Shown here: positions 23,922 through 31,774 of the stretch, one piece after another
Layout of the letters: each line of letters begins with the position of its first letter
How positions within the stretch are numbered: the first letter of the stretch is position 1
DNA from: an uncultured Erysipelotrichaceae bacterium
GTDB taxonomy: Bacteria; Bacillota_I; Bacilli_A; RF39; UBA660
Assembly (NCBI GenBank): GCA_902797265.1
Contig: CADBSF010000033.1
Location: forward strand, 1-34,767
Reading direction: 5' to 3'
Length of the DNA stretch: 34,767 nucleotides
Translations under genes and position numbers: made by a program
Notes under the pieces: model-generated
The model's database searches: none
The model's input: only the letters and a program-made list of their open reading frames with translations
What the model was told of the DNA's origin: nothing

Positions 23922-26900
23922 ATGAAGTTTGAAAAATTAGATAATAGAAAAATAGATGAAGTAGAAGAATCCATCAGTCAAGAATGGAAAAAAATGGATA
24001 TTTTAAAAAGATGTATTACTTCTAGAAAAGATGGAGATAAATGGGTATTTTATGATGGACCAATTTATGCAAATGCAAAACCAGGAATTCATCATGTATT
24101 TGCAAAAACAATTAAAGATGCTTTTTGTAAATATAAAACAATGCAAGGATACCGAGTAGAAAGAAAAATAGGTCTTGATACTCATGGACTTCCTATTGAA
24201 GTAAATGTAGAAAAGAAATTAGGATTTCAATCAAAAGCAGATATTGAAAAATTTGGAATCGAAAATTTCTGTAAAGAATGTAATCAAGAAACCGCAACGA
24301 ATATTGATGAAGTAAAAAAGGTTACGGATATGATGGGACAATTCATTGACTGTGATAATCCTTATGTTACTTGTGATAATGAATATATTGAATCAGAGTG
24401 GTGGATTATTAAAGAAATGGAGAAAAAAGGATTACTATATTATGGAAATAAAGTATTATGGTATTGTCCTAGATGTGGAACAGAATTATCAGCAAATGAA
24501 GTTAGTCAAGGGTATGAACAAGATTCTGTTAATTCTTTAATTTTGCCATTTAAAATGAAAAATAAGGATACTTATTTCTTAGTATGGACAACTACTCCAT
24601 GGACTTTAATTGCGAATGTTGGTTTATGTGTCAATCCAAATCTTACTTATGTAAAAGTAAACTCTCAAGGATATGAATTTATTCTTGCAGAATCTTTAAA
24701 AGATAAAGTTGTTGGAGAAGAAGCTAAAGTAGTAGAAACCTATAAGGGAACAGACTTAGTAGGAATAGAATATGAGCAATTAATGCCTTTTGTTGAAGTA
24801 GAAGGAAAGTCATTTGTAGTAATTGCTGATAATTATGTAACAGCTGAAGATGGAACAGGAATTGTTCACATTGCTCCTGCTTATGGTGCTGATGATAATA
24901 GAGTATGTCTTGAGAATGGAATTGGTTTTGTAAATCCAGTTGGACCAGATGGTTGCTACACAACAGGACCATGGAAAGGGAGATTAGTAACTGATAAAGA
25001 CTTAGAATTAGATATCATCAAATGGTTAAAAGAACAAGATAAATTATTTAAAAAATTAAAAATAACACATGACTATCCACATTGTTGGAGATGTAAATCA
25101 CCATTAATTTCTTATCCAAAACCTGCTTGGTATGTAGAAACAACGGCCTATAAAGACAAGATTATTAAAGCAAATAAGAAAATTCATTGGTATCCAGACT
25201 ATGTGGGAGAAAAACGTTTTGCAAACTGGCTAGATAATATGGTAGATTGGGGAATTTCAAGAAATCGTTATTGGGGTTGTCCAATGCCAATTTGGGAATG
25301 TTCTTGTGGACATAGAGAAGTAATCGGTTCACTTGATGAATTACAAGAAAAACTAGTTGAGAAAAAAGATGTTAGAAAAATTGAATTACATCGACCATAT
25401 GTAGATAAATTACATTTAAAATGTAGTGAATGTGGTAAAAAGATGACTCGTGTAACAGATGTTATGGATGTTTGGTTTGATAGTGGAGCCATGCCTTATG
25501 CTCAGTGGCATTATCCATTTGAAAATAAAGAAAAATTCAAAGATCAATTTCCAGCTGACTTTATTGCTGAAGGAGTTGATCAAACAAGAGGTTGGTTCTA
25601 TGTTCTATTGGTAATTTCAACGATTATTTCAGGAGAATCTAGTTTCAAAAATGTAGTAGTAAATGATATGATGTTAGATGCTAATGGTAAGAAAATGTCT
25701 AAATCATTAGGAAATATTATAGATCCAGTAGACATCATGAAAAAATATGGAGCAGATACGATTCGTTTCTATATGTTATATACTTCTCCTGTATGGACTC
25801 CATTACGATTCAGTGAAGAAGGAGTAAAAGAAGTTTATTCAAAATATACATCTACTTTAAAAAATGCTTATTCATTCTTTGAAATGTATGCGAATGCAGA
25901 TCACATTGATCCAACCAAATATGATATTCCTGTCAAATCAAGAGAATTAATGGATCGTTGGTTATTATCAAAATTAAACAAATTAATAAAAGAAGTAAGT
26001 CAAGCTTATCAAGAATTTGATTTGAATAAAGTAACAAAGTTAATTGTACCTTTCTTAAATGATGATTTATCAAATTGGTATATTAGAGGAAATAGAAGAA
26101 GATTCTGGGATTCCGAATTAACAGAAAGCAAAAAAAGTGTATATTTAACAACTTATGAAGTATTAATTACTTTATGTAAATTATGTGCTCCATTAACTCC
26201 ATTCTTAACAGAAGAAATCTATAAAAAATTAACAAAAGAAGAATCTGTTCATTTAGCAACCTTCCCAGTTGAAAATACGGATTATATAGAAGAAGCAATA
26301 GAAGAGAGAATGGACTTAGTAAGAGATATCTGTAGTTTAGGAAGATTTGCAAGAGAAGAAGTAAATATCAAAGTTCGTCAACCAATTAGAAGTCTAATCT
26401 TACCAAAGAGTGATGAATTAATTATAGGAGATTTACTTCCAATCATTAAAGAAGAATTAAATGTTAAAGAAATTGAGTTTAAAAAGGATATGACAAATTA
26501 CTTAGAATATATTGTAAAACCAAACTTCCAAGTATTAGGAAAACAACTAGGACCAAAAATGAAAGAATTACAAAATGTTATCTCAAAACTTACTTCTAAT
26601 GAAATATCTAAAATTAGTGAAAAAGGTCTAAAAATTAAACTAGAGAAAGAAGATTTTGAATTAAATAGTGAAAATACAATAATTTCTATTAAACAAAAAG
26701 AAGGATATGCATCAACAAGTAATAATAAAACAATCGTTGTATTAGATACAGAATTAACAGAAGAATTAATATTAGAAGGTCTTGCTCGTGAATTTGTAAG
26801 AAAAGTTCAATCTCTTAGAAAAGAATTAGATTTTGTAATTACGGATCATATTAAAGTATTCTATAATGGTAGTGATAAAATAGATAAGATGCTTACTCTT

Positions 26901-27017
26901 TATAAAGATTACATCATGAATGAAGTATTAGGAGATTCTATGGAAAAAGATATTTCCTTAACAGAAAAAACATTATTAAATGAAGAAGAAGCATATATTA
27001 AAGTAGAAAAAATATAA
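23922..27017 (+). CDS. ileS: Isoleucine--tRNA ligase, type 2, with GIHH in place of HIGH
   Basis: Class I synthetase charging tRNA-Ile, 1031 residues with start ATG 23922 (GGAG at 23910-23913, 8 bases upstream; the GTG at 23913 overlaps that site). The long, eukaryote-like form is indicated by KIGLDTHGLPIEV and by its C-terminal extension. The editing domain holds WTTTPWTLIAN; a CPRCG zinc-type motif, the KMSKS loop (GKKMSKSLGN) and the anticodon-binding region with WYIRGNRRRFW are present. The ATP-binding signature at residues 55-58 reads GIHH, so the first His and third Gly of HxGH are exchanged. The literature on IleRS2 describes this GXHH form as strongly resistant to mupirocin. Regulated by the upstream T-box; followed by a terminator. 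Confidence 0.95.
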   Translation: MKFEKLDNRKIDEVEESISQEWKKMDILKRCITSRKDGDKWVFYDGPIYANAKPGIHHVFAKTIKDAFCKYKTMQGYRVERKIGLDTHGLPIEVNVEKKLGFQSKADIEKFGIENFCKECNQETATNIDEVKKVTDMMGQFIDCDNPYVTCDNEYIESEWWIIKEMEKKGLLYYGNKVLWYCPRCGTELSANEVSQGYEQDSVNSLILPFKMKNKDTYFLVWTTTPWTLIANVGLCVNPNLTYVKVNSQGYEFILAESLKDKVVGEEAKVVETYKGTDLVGIEYEQLMPFVEVEGKSFVVIADNYVTAEDGTGIVHIAPAYGADDNRVCLENGIGFVNPVGPDGCYTTGPWKGRLVTDKDLELDIIKWLKEQDKLFKKLKITHDYPHCWRCKSPLISYPKPAWYVETTAYKDKIIKANKKIHWYPDYVGEKRFANWLDNMVDWGISRNRYWGCPMPIWECSCGHREVIGSLDELQEKLVEKKDVRKIELHRPYVDKLHLKCSECGKKMTRVTDVMDVWFDSGAMPYAQWHYPFENKEKFKDQFPADFIAEGVDQTRGWFYVLLVISTIISGESSFKNVVVNDMMLDANGKKMSKSLGNIIDPVDIMKKYGADTIRFYMLYTSPVWTPLRFSEEGVKEVYSKYTSTLKNAYSFFEMYANADHIDPTKYDIPVKSRELMDRWLLSKLNKLIKEVSQAYQEFDLNKVTKLIVPFLNDDLSNWYIRGNRRRFWDSELTESKKSVYLTTYEVLITLCKLCAPLTPFLTEEIYKKLTKEESVHLATFPVENTDYIEEAIEERMDLVRDICSLGRFAREEVNIKVRQPIRSLILPKSDELIIGDLLPIIKEELNVKEIEFKKDMTNYLEYIVKPNFQVLGKQLGPKMKELQNVISKLTSNEISKISEKGLKIKLEKEDFELNSENTIISIKQKEGYASTSNNKTIVVLDTELTEELILEGLAREFVRKVQSLRKELDFVITDHIKVFYNGSDKIDKMLTLYKDYIMNEVLGDSMEKDISLTEKTLLNEEEAYIKVEKI

Positions 27018-27048
27018 GACATGAATGACAACCCTTCATGTCTTTTTT
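27016..27048. terminator. Terminator after ileS, possibly bidirectional
   Basis: AAGACATGAA (27016-27025), loop of 9, TTCATGTCTT (27035-27044), then T to 27048. On the minus strand the same stem is followed by ATATTTTTT and may also end the convergent gene at 27049. Confidence 0.85.
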
Positions 27049-27420
27049 CTATTTCTTTAATAAATATTTAATTAAACAAATAATAAACCAAATAAAAGAA
27101 ATAATCAAATAAGGCCAAATAAGATAAATAATTACAGTCGATACACCCTTTATCAGTAAATCTTCACTAAAAGCTCCTATAAAAGAAAAAGCTAGTACAG
27201 CACCACAAGCTACTATTGGAGAAATAAATAAATTAGCAAAAGATATGGATAAATTTCTATAGTTTTCTTTCTTTTTATTTTTTTCATATAGTTCTAATAA
27301 ATGATCATCTTCTTCTTTTGATTCATACAATAATTATCCACAACGTAAACAATTTCGTTGTATAGAAGAAGTTATTTTATGTCCACATTTGGGACAATAA
27401 TGAATATTTCCTTGTTCCAT
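27049..27420 (-). pseudogene. Zinc-ribbon membrane protein gene interrupted by an in-frame TAA
   Basis: Reading from ATG at 27420 (AGGTGAT upstream), the first 28 codons encode MEQGNIHYCPKCGHK and end in NCLRCG, a complete CPxCG/CxxCG zinc ribbon, and then meet TAA at 27336-27334. The same frame stays open for 93 more codons: a charged linker (YESKEEDDHLLELYEK), then two membrane segments (about 59-76 and 93-116 of the full frame). Zinc-ribbon proteins of this layout normally continue CG-x-L-L into such a linker, so the TAA most simply replaces a sense codon, for example CAA. Products could be a 28-residue ribbon and, from TTG 27330, a separate 93-residue membrane protein, but that TTG has no convincing ribosome binding site. 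Function unknown. Confidence 0.65.
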
Positions 27421-27438
27421 AAAAAATCACCTATCTTT

Positions 27439-27465
27439 ATTATAAAATGGAATAATTTTTTCTAA
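27439..27465 (-). promoter_or_regulatory. Probable promoter of the minus-strand zinc-ribbon gene
   Basis: On the minus strand TTAGAA (27465-27460) and TATAAT (27444-27439) are separated by 15 bases, and TATAAT is 18 bases before the ATG at 27420. Confidence 0.35.
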
Positions 27466-27519
27466 TAGGAAAACTTCCCTTTTTTATATTATTAGTGTAA
27501 AATAATAATAGGTGGTATT

Positions 27520-27924
27520 ATGAAAGATAGAGAGTTTATAGAATTAAGAAATCGTTTTTTTCTAGCAATTTTAATATCCTTAATAGTAATTGTTCCTGTA
27601 TTATTACTATTTATCAATAAATTTACTAGAGTAGATTCAAGTATATTAAAAAGAATAAAAAATAATGAAACTTTCTTTTTAGTAATAGAAGAAAAACAAT
27701 CGAAAAAGATAAAACAATTATTAAAAAGCAATAAAGTATCATTTGAAGTTATCAATAAAAAGAAATTAAATGATTATGAAGATATTTTAGAACAATTAGA
27801 AATAGAAGAAGATGATATTACTCTTCCAACAGTATTCTATATAAAAGAGGGAGAATTAATTGCAAGCTTATCAAATGTTACAGAAGAAGATTTAGAAGAG
27901 TTTATTATAAATTATAAGGAATAG
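27520..27924 (+). CDS. Single-pass membrane protein with thioredoxin-like domain lacking the CXXC motif
   Basis: A 134-residue protein with a cytoplasmic start, one membrane segment (about residues 13-33), then a domain whose strand/helix order fits a thioredoxin fold: TFFLVIEEKQSKKIKQLL (about 51-68), a cis-Pro-type LPTVFYIKEGELI (102-114) and a final helix. The catalytic CXXC is replaced by EEKQ, so it cannot be a redox enzyme of the usual kind. AGGTGG lies upstream of the ATG. It is 8 bases before the SDR gene and is probably cotranscribed with it. The fold call is inference from pattern. Confidence 0.55.
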   Translation: MKDREFIELRNRFFLAILISLIVIVPVLLLFINKFTRVDSSILKRIKNNETFFLVIEEKQSKKIKQLLKSNKVSFEVINKKKLNDYEDILEQLEIEEDDITLPTVFYIKEGELIASLSNVTEEDLEEFIINYKE

Positions 27925-27932
27925 GTGGTAAA

Positions 27933-28673
27933 ATGAAAAAATTAGTGGCATTAGTAACAGGAGGTAATAGAGGGATAGGAGCAGCTTGTGTAGAAGAGTT
28001 TGCCAAGAATGGTGTAAATGTAGTAATCAATTATTGTCATCATGAAGAAGAAGCAGAAGAATTAGCTAGAAATATAAAAGAACAATATGAAGTAGAGGCT
28101 ATCGCAATTAAATGTGATGTTGCGAAAGAAGAAGAAGTAGAAATGATGGTAAATACAGTAATTGATACTTTTGGAAGAATTGATATATTAGTAAATAATG
28201 CAGGGATTGCTAGAGATAGTTTATTATTAGAAAAAAATATGAAAGAATTTAGACGAATATTAGATGTCAATCTAATAGGAACTTATTTATGTAGTAAGTA
28301 TGTTGCGAAAGTAATGCAAAATGAACGTAGTGGAAGAATTATTAATATATCATCAACCAATGCAATTGATACCTATTATCCAGAAAGTTGTGATTATGAT
28401 GCTTCTAAAGCAGGAGTTATTTCTTTAACTCATAATTTTGCTCGTGAATTTGCTCCTTTTATTTCTGTTAATTGTGTTGCACCAGGTTGGGTAAAGACAG
28501 GAATGAATAAAGATTTAAGTATGGATCAAATAGATGAAGAAAAAAGAAAAATATTATTGAATAGATTTGCAGAAGCAGAAGAAATTGCTAAAGTAGTAGT
28601 TTTTCTAGCAAGTTCAAAAGCAAGTTATATAAATGATTCCGTTATTCGAGTAGATGGTGGAAAATATAATTAA
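27933..28673 (+). CDS. SDR-family oxidoreductase, FabG-like
   Basis: A 246-residue classical short-chain dehydrogenase/reductase. NAD(P)-binding TGGNRGIGAA (9-18), NNAG (about 87-90), catalytic Ser in IINISST, YDASKAG with the catalytic Tyr and Lys, and the APGWVKTGM and VRVDGG-like IRVDGGKYN ending are all present. FabG of fatty-acid synthesis and EF-P aminopentanone reductase (YmfI) have the same architecture; no other fatty-acid gene is adjacent, so the substrate is undecided. AGGTGG ribosome binding site. Confidence 0.87.
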   Translation: MKKLVALVTGGNRGIGAACVEEFAKNGVNVVINYCHHEEEAEELARNIKEQYEVEAIAIKCDVAKEEEVEMMVNTVIDTFGRIDILVNNAGIARDSLLLEKNMKEFRRILDVNLIGTYLCSKYVAKVMQNERSGRIINISSTNAIDTYYPESCDYDASKAGVISLTHNFAREFAPFISVNCVAPGWVKTGMNKDLSMDQIDEEKRKILLNRFAEAEEIAKVVVFLASSKASYINDSVIRVDGGKYN

Positions 28674-28712
28674 TTTGTATTATAATAATCAACCAGAAAG
28701 GAAGAGATAAAT

Positions 28713-29957
28713 ATGTTTGATTTAGGAATCAAAGAAGAAGTATCTATTCTAGTAGAGGAAGCAGAAAAAGAGTGTAGTGAAGTTTTTCATAAAATTGAAA
28801 AGATAGAAGAATTTAATAGTAGAAAAGTATTATCTGCTTTTCAAAAAAATGAAATAACAGAATTAGCATTTCATGAAACGACAGGATATGGTTACAATGA
28901 TTATGGAAGAGATACAATAGAAAAGATCTATAAAGATATCTTTCAATGTGAGGATGCTTTAGTAAGAAGTCAATTTATATCAGGATCTCATGCACTAAAT
29001 GTTTGTTTCTTTGCTCTTCTAAGACCAAATGATTTATTGCTAAGTATTACAGGAAAACCTTATGATACGTTAGATGAAGTAATTGGAATAAAAGAAAATC
29101 CAAGTTCTTTAAAAAGTTTTGGAATTCGTTATGATCAAATAGAATTAAAAGAGAATGATTTTGATTATGAAAAAATAAAAGAGTATTTGGAAAAGACACC
29201 AGTAAAAGTAATTGAAATTCAAAGAAGTAAAGGGTATTCTACAAGAAAAAGTATATCTATTGAAAAACTAGAAAAAGTAATTCAATTAATCAAAAGTATT
29301 CAAAAAGATGCGATTATCATGATAGATAATTGTTATTGTGAATTTGTTAATGATAGAGAACCTACTGAAGTAGGAGCAGATATTGTAGTAGGATCTTTAA
29401 TTAAGAATTTAGGAGGAGGAATTGCTCCTAATGGTGCTTATATCGTTGGAAAGAAAGAACTAGTGATACTATGTGGTGAAAGACTAACACTTGCTGGAGA
29501 AGGGAAAGAAGTTGGACCAACTCTAGGTATTAATAAACAAATACTACAAGGATTGTATTTAGCTCCTTCCGTAGTTGCATCTGCTTTAAAAACAGTTGTT
29601 TTAGCGAGTTATGTACTAGAAAAATTAGGATATCAAGTAGAGCCTAGATATAAAGAAGATAGAGTAGATATTGTAGAAACTATTATCTTCCATAATCCAG
29701 AAACGTTAATAGAATTTACAAGAGGAATTCAACAAGGATCTGCCATTGACTCTAATGCTGTAGTAGAAGCATGGGATATGCCAGGATATGAGGATAAAGT
29801 AGTAATGGCAAGTGGTTCCTTTACTCAAGGTTCTTCTATTGAATTATCTTGTGATGGACCACTACGAGAACCCTATATTGCTTACTTACAAGGATCTCTT
29901 ACTTACTCCTATGGAAAACTAGGAATTATGAAAGCAATCAGTAAAATAGTAAATTAG
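28713..29957 (+). CDS. PLP-dependent methionine gamma-lyase-like protein (aluminium resistance family, YnbB-like)
   Basis: A 414-residue fold-type I PLP enzyme of the family often named aluminium resistance protein. Diagnostic segments: TTGYGYNDYGRDTIEKIY, SQFISGSHALNVCFFALLRP, GKPYDTLDEVIG, IMIDNCYCEFV (PLP-binding Asp) and GSLIKNLGGGIAPNGAY with the PLP-forming Lys, then a Gly/Ser-rich C-terminal GSFTQGSSIELSCDGP. Length is normal. Substrate within Cys/Met metabolism is unproven for the family. AAGGAAGAG precedes the ATG; a hairpin at its stop separates it from the sporulation genes. Confidence 0.9.
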   Translation: MFDLGIKEEVSILVEEAEKECSEVFHKIEKIEEFNSRKVLSAFQKNEITELAFHETTGYGYNDYGRDTIEKIYKDIFQCEDALVRSQFISGSHALNVCFFALLRPNDLLLSITGKPYDTLDEVIGIKENPSSLKSFGIRYDQIELKENDFDYEKIKEYLEKTPVKVIEIQRSKGYSTRKSISIEKLEKVIQLIKSIQKDAIIMIDNCYCEFVNDREPTEVGADIVVGSLIKNLGGGIAPNGAYIVGKKELVILCGERLTLAGEGKEVGPTLGINKQILQGLYLAPSVVASALKTVVLASYVLEKLGYQVEPRYKEDRVDIVETIIFHNPETLIEFTRGIQQGSAIDSNAVVEAWDMPGYEDKVVMASGSFTQGSSIELSCDGPLREPYIAYLQGSLTYSYGKLGIMKAISKIVN

Positions 29958-29983
29958 AATAAATCATATTTTTCTAATTTTTT
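29951..29983 (+). terminator. Probable terminator after the PLP enzyme gene
   Basis: AAATTAGAA (29951-29959) pairs with TTCTAATTT (29972-29980), followed by three more T. AT-only stem apart from one G-C pair, so only moderately strong. Confidence 0.5.
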
Positions 29984-29991
29984 CATATAGT
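29966..29991 (+). promoter_or_regulatory. Sigma-E-like sporulation promoter of spoIIIAH
   Basis: ATATT (29966-29970) and CATATAGT (29984-29991) with a 13-base spacer match the mother-cell sigma-E pattern (ATATT, 13-15 bases, CATACAMT) at most positions. It is 20 bases before the ATG at 30012. The spoIIIA genes are sigma-E controlled in Bacillus. Confidence 0.55.
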
Positions 29992-30011
29992 GTAGAGAAT
30001 GGAGGATAAAA

Positions 30012-30512
30012 ATGAATAAGCAAAACCTGTGGTTTTTTACACTATTAAGTTTAGTTCTAGTTTTAGGAGTTTATTATATTACAATGCCTAATGATTTATT
30101 AGAAAAAGTAAATAGTATTGTAGATGAGAAAGAAAATATTCCAGTAGTAGAAGAAATACAAGAAGAAAACGTTTTAACTGCCATGAGAGTAACCAAGATG
30201 GATGATCGAAATAAAGAAATCGATAGTTTAAAAGAACAATTAACAAAAGAAGAATTATCCACAAGAGAAAAAAATAATTTATATGAACAATTAAAATACT
30301 TAAATGAAGTACAAGGAAAAGAAGAATCTCTAGAAAAGAAAATAAAAAAAGAATATCAATTAGATTGTTTTGTAAAAACAGATAATACAGATATTACAAC
30401 AGTATGTATAAGTGATACTCATTCAACAGAACTTGCTAATAGCATTATGAGAATGATTCAAAAAGAATATAATGAAAAAAAGAATATCTCTGTAAAATTT
30501 CAAAAGAAATAA
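30012..30512 (+). CDS. spoIIIAH: SpoIIIAH-like stage III sporulation protein
   Basis: A 166-residue protein with one membrane segment near the N terminus (about 7-24, ending in VYYITMP, typical of SpoIIIAH), a Glu/Lys-rich coiled region and a C-terminal small alpha/beta domain (about 115-160) of the ring-building type. In Bacillus SpoIIIAH sits in the mother-cell membrane and binds forespore SpoIIQ through this domain. It is shorter than the Bacillus protein (about 218) and stands alone, without spoIIIAA-AG next to it. GGAGG precedes the ATG. Confidence 0.75.
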   Translation: MNKQNLWFFTLLSLVLVLGVYYITMPNDLLEKVNSIVDEKENIPVVEEIQEENVLTAMRVTKMDDRNKEIDSLKEQLTKEELSTREKNNLYEQLKYLNEVQGKEESLEKKIKKEYQLDCFVKTDNTDITTVCISDTHSTELANSIMRMIQKEYNEKKNISVKFQKK

Positions 30513-30547
30513 TAGGTAAATAGACTACAACTATTATTCTGTTTTTT
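30508..30547 (+). terminator. Probable terminator between spoIIIAH and gerE
   Basis: AATAATAG (30508-30515) pairs with CTATTATT (30531-30538), followed by CTG and six T. The stem is AT-rich. Confidence 0.5.
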
Positions 30548-30556
30548 CATACAATA
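30530..30556 (+). promoter_or_regulatory. Sigma-K/sigma-E-like promoter of gerE
   Basis: AC (30530-30531), 16 bases, CATACAATA (30548-30556) fits the sigma-K pattern AC-N16-CATAnnnTA; CATACAAT is also a perfect sigma-E -10. gerE belongs to the sigma-K regulon in Bacillus. 17 bases before the ATG. Confidence 0.55.
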
Positions 30557-30573
30557 TTCTAGGTGATAAAAGA

Positions 30574-30777
30574 ATGAATTATATTTTAACAAAAAGAGAA
30601 AAAGAAATATTCACTTTATTAATTAAAAATTATAGTACCAAAGAAATAGCTAATGACCTAGGAGTTAGTGAAAAAACAGTTAGAAATCATATTTCTAATG
30701 TTATGCAAAAATTAGGAGTAAAAGGAAGAGCATCAGCAGTAGTAGAACTATTAAAACTAAATGAATTATCAATCTAA
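30574..30777 (+). CDS. gerE: GerE-like LuxR-type helix-turn-helix regulator
   Basis: A 67-residue stand-alone LuxR-type DNA-binding domain: LTKREKEIFTLL (5-16), STKEIANDLGVSEKTVRNHISNV (21-43, the helix-turn-helix) and a last dimerisation helix. The absence of a receiver domain and the length (Bacillus GerE is 74) point to GerE, the late mother-cell regulator of spore coat genes. The neighbouring GerM-like gene and a sporulation-type promoter support this. AGGTGAT ribosome binding site. Confidence 0.8.
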   Translation: MNYILTKREKEIFTLLIKNYSTKEIANDLGVSEKTVRNHISNVMQKLGVKGRASAVVELLKLNELSI

Positions 30778-30801
30778 ACGTACTAAAACAGTACGTTTTT
30801 T
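30776..30801 (+). terminator. Terminator after gerE
   Basis: AAACGTACT (30776-30784), loop AAAAC, AGTACGTTT (30790-30798), then T to 30801. The stem overlaps the gerE stop codon. Confidence 0.8.
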
Positions 30802-30809
30802 CATACAAT
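30802..30809 (+). promoter_or_regulatory. Sigma-E-like -10 element of gerM
   Basis: CATACAAT (30802-30809), identical to the gerE element and likewise preceded by six T, 15 bases before the ATG at 30825. No good -35 is seen in the terminator stem upstream, so the call rests on the -10 and the gene context. Confidence 0.45.
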
Positions 30810-30824
30810 TCATTAGGTGATGAT

Positions 30825-31715
30825 ATGCTACTAAAAAAGATTTATATGTTAACTATTATAGTCTTTGGAATTATTACTTTTTATACCATTCCAACAATTT
30901 CTTTTTCTAATAAAAAAGTATTAAGAACTAATTTAGAAATCAATGAAATATCTCTTCCTTCAACTACGGTATATTTAATAAATGAAGATAATTATTTGGT
31001 TCAAACAAAAATGATTCTAGAAGATTTTTCTTTAGAAGAAAAAATAAAAAGAATTATTGATTATTTAACAATTAATAATACTAACAATAGTCATTTACAA
31101 GGAATCATTCCTTCTAATGTGAAATTAAAAGAGATAACAATTGATTCTAATAAAGTAACATTAGATTTTACAAAAGAATTCTTAGAGATAGACAAAACAA
31201 GAGATAAGATGATTACAGGTATTGTTAATTCTCTTCTTTCTCTAAAAGAAATAGAGAAAGTATCTTTTTTAGTAGATGGAAAAGAAGTAGAAGGATTAAA
31301 ACAGGAATATGATAAGAAATTATCTATGAATCCAAATTATCAATATAGTGATAGACAAAATCTAAATAAAGTAATCATCTATTATTTAGATTCTACATCA
31401 AAGGAATTTATTCCTGTTACTAGTTATTTGAGTGATAACAAAGAGAAAATAGAAATTATTGTTGAAGAATTAAGAAATAATCCTAGTCAATTGATGAGTT
31501 ATATTCCTTACAAATTGAGTTTATTGAATTATAAAGAAGAGGAAAATGTCATGTTATTAAATTTTAATTCTTATTTAATTAATAAAAATGAAGAAGTAAC
31601 AGAATTAATTTTAGAAGAAATTGCTTATTCTGTATTTGATAATTATGATGTAAATATGGTAATGTTTGAAGTAAATGGAGAAAAAATGAAATACTTTCTA
31701 AGAGAAAATAATTGA
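30825..31715 (+). CDS. gerM: GerM-like protein with two GerMN domains
   Basis: A 296-residue protein with an N-terminal membrane segment (about 5-24) and no lipobox. Two similar units follow: about 45-165 (TTVYLI, a KLKEITID-K-VTLDF strand pair and VSFLVDGKEVEGL) and about 180-290 (VIIYYLD, LSLLNYKEEENVMLLNF, VMFEVNGEKM), matching the duplicated GerMN domain. GerM helps stabilise the SpoIIQ/SpoIIIAH channel during engulfment in Bacillus. gerE and gerM are also close neighbours in Bacillus, which supports the name. Stop is TGA; terminator follows. Confidence 0.82.
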   Translation: MLLKKIYMLTIIVFGIITFYTIPTISFSNKKVLRTNLEINEISLPSTTVYLINEDNYLVQTKMILEDFSLEEKIKRIIDYLTINNTNNSHLQGIIPSNVKLKEITIDSNKVTLDFTKEFLEIDKTRDKMITGIVNSLLSLKEIEKVSFLVDGKEVEGLKQEYDKKLSMNPNYQYSDRQNLNKVIIYYLDSTSKEFIPVTSYLSDNKEKIEIIVEELRNNPSQLMSYIPYKLSLLNYKEEENVMLLNFNSYLINKNEEVTELILEEIAYSVFDNYDVNMVMFEVNGEKMKYFLRENN

Positions 31716-31740
31716 AAGTACTTGTATTTCAAGTACTTTT
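31715..31740 (+). terminator. Terminator after gerM
   Basis: AAAGTACTTG (31715-31724), loop TATTT, CAAGTACTTT (31730-31739), T at 31740. The T tract is short. Confidence 0.75.
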
Positions 31741-31750
31741 ATTGTATAAT
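31722..31750 (+). promoter_or_regulatory. Promoter of tRNA-Arg
   Basis: TTGTAT (31722-31727), 17-base spacer, TATAAT (31745-31750), 24 bases before the tRNA. The -35 box lies within the gerM terminator hairpin. Confidence 0.6.
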
Positions 31751-31774
31751 CTTATTTGTCAAGCAAGTTACTAT

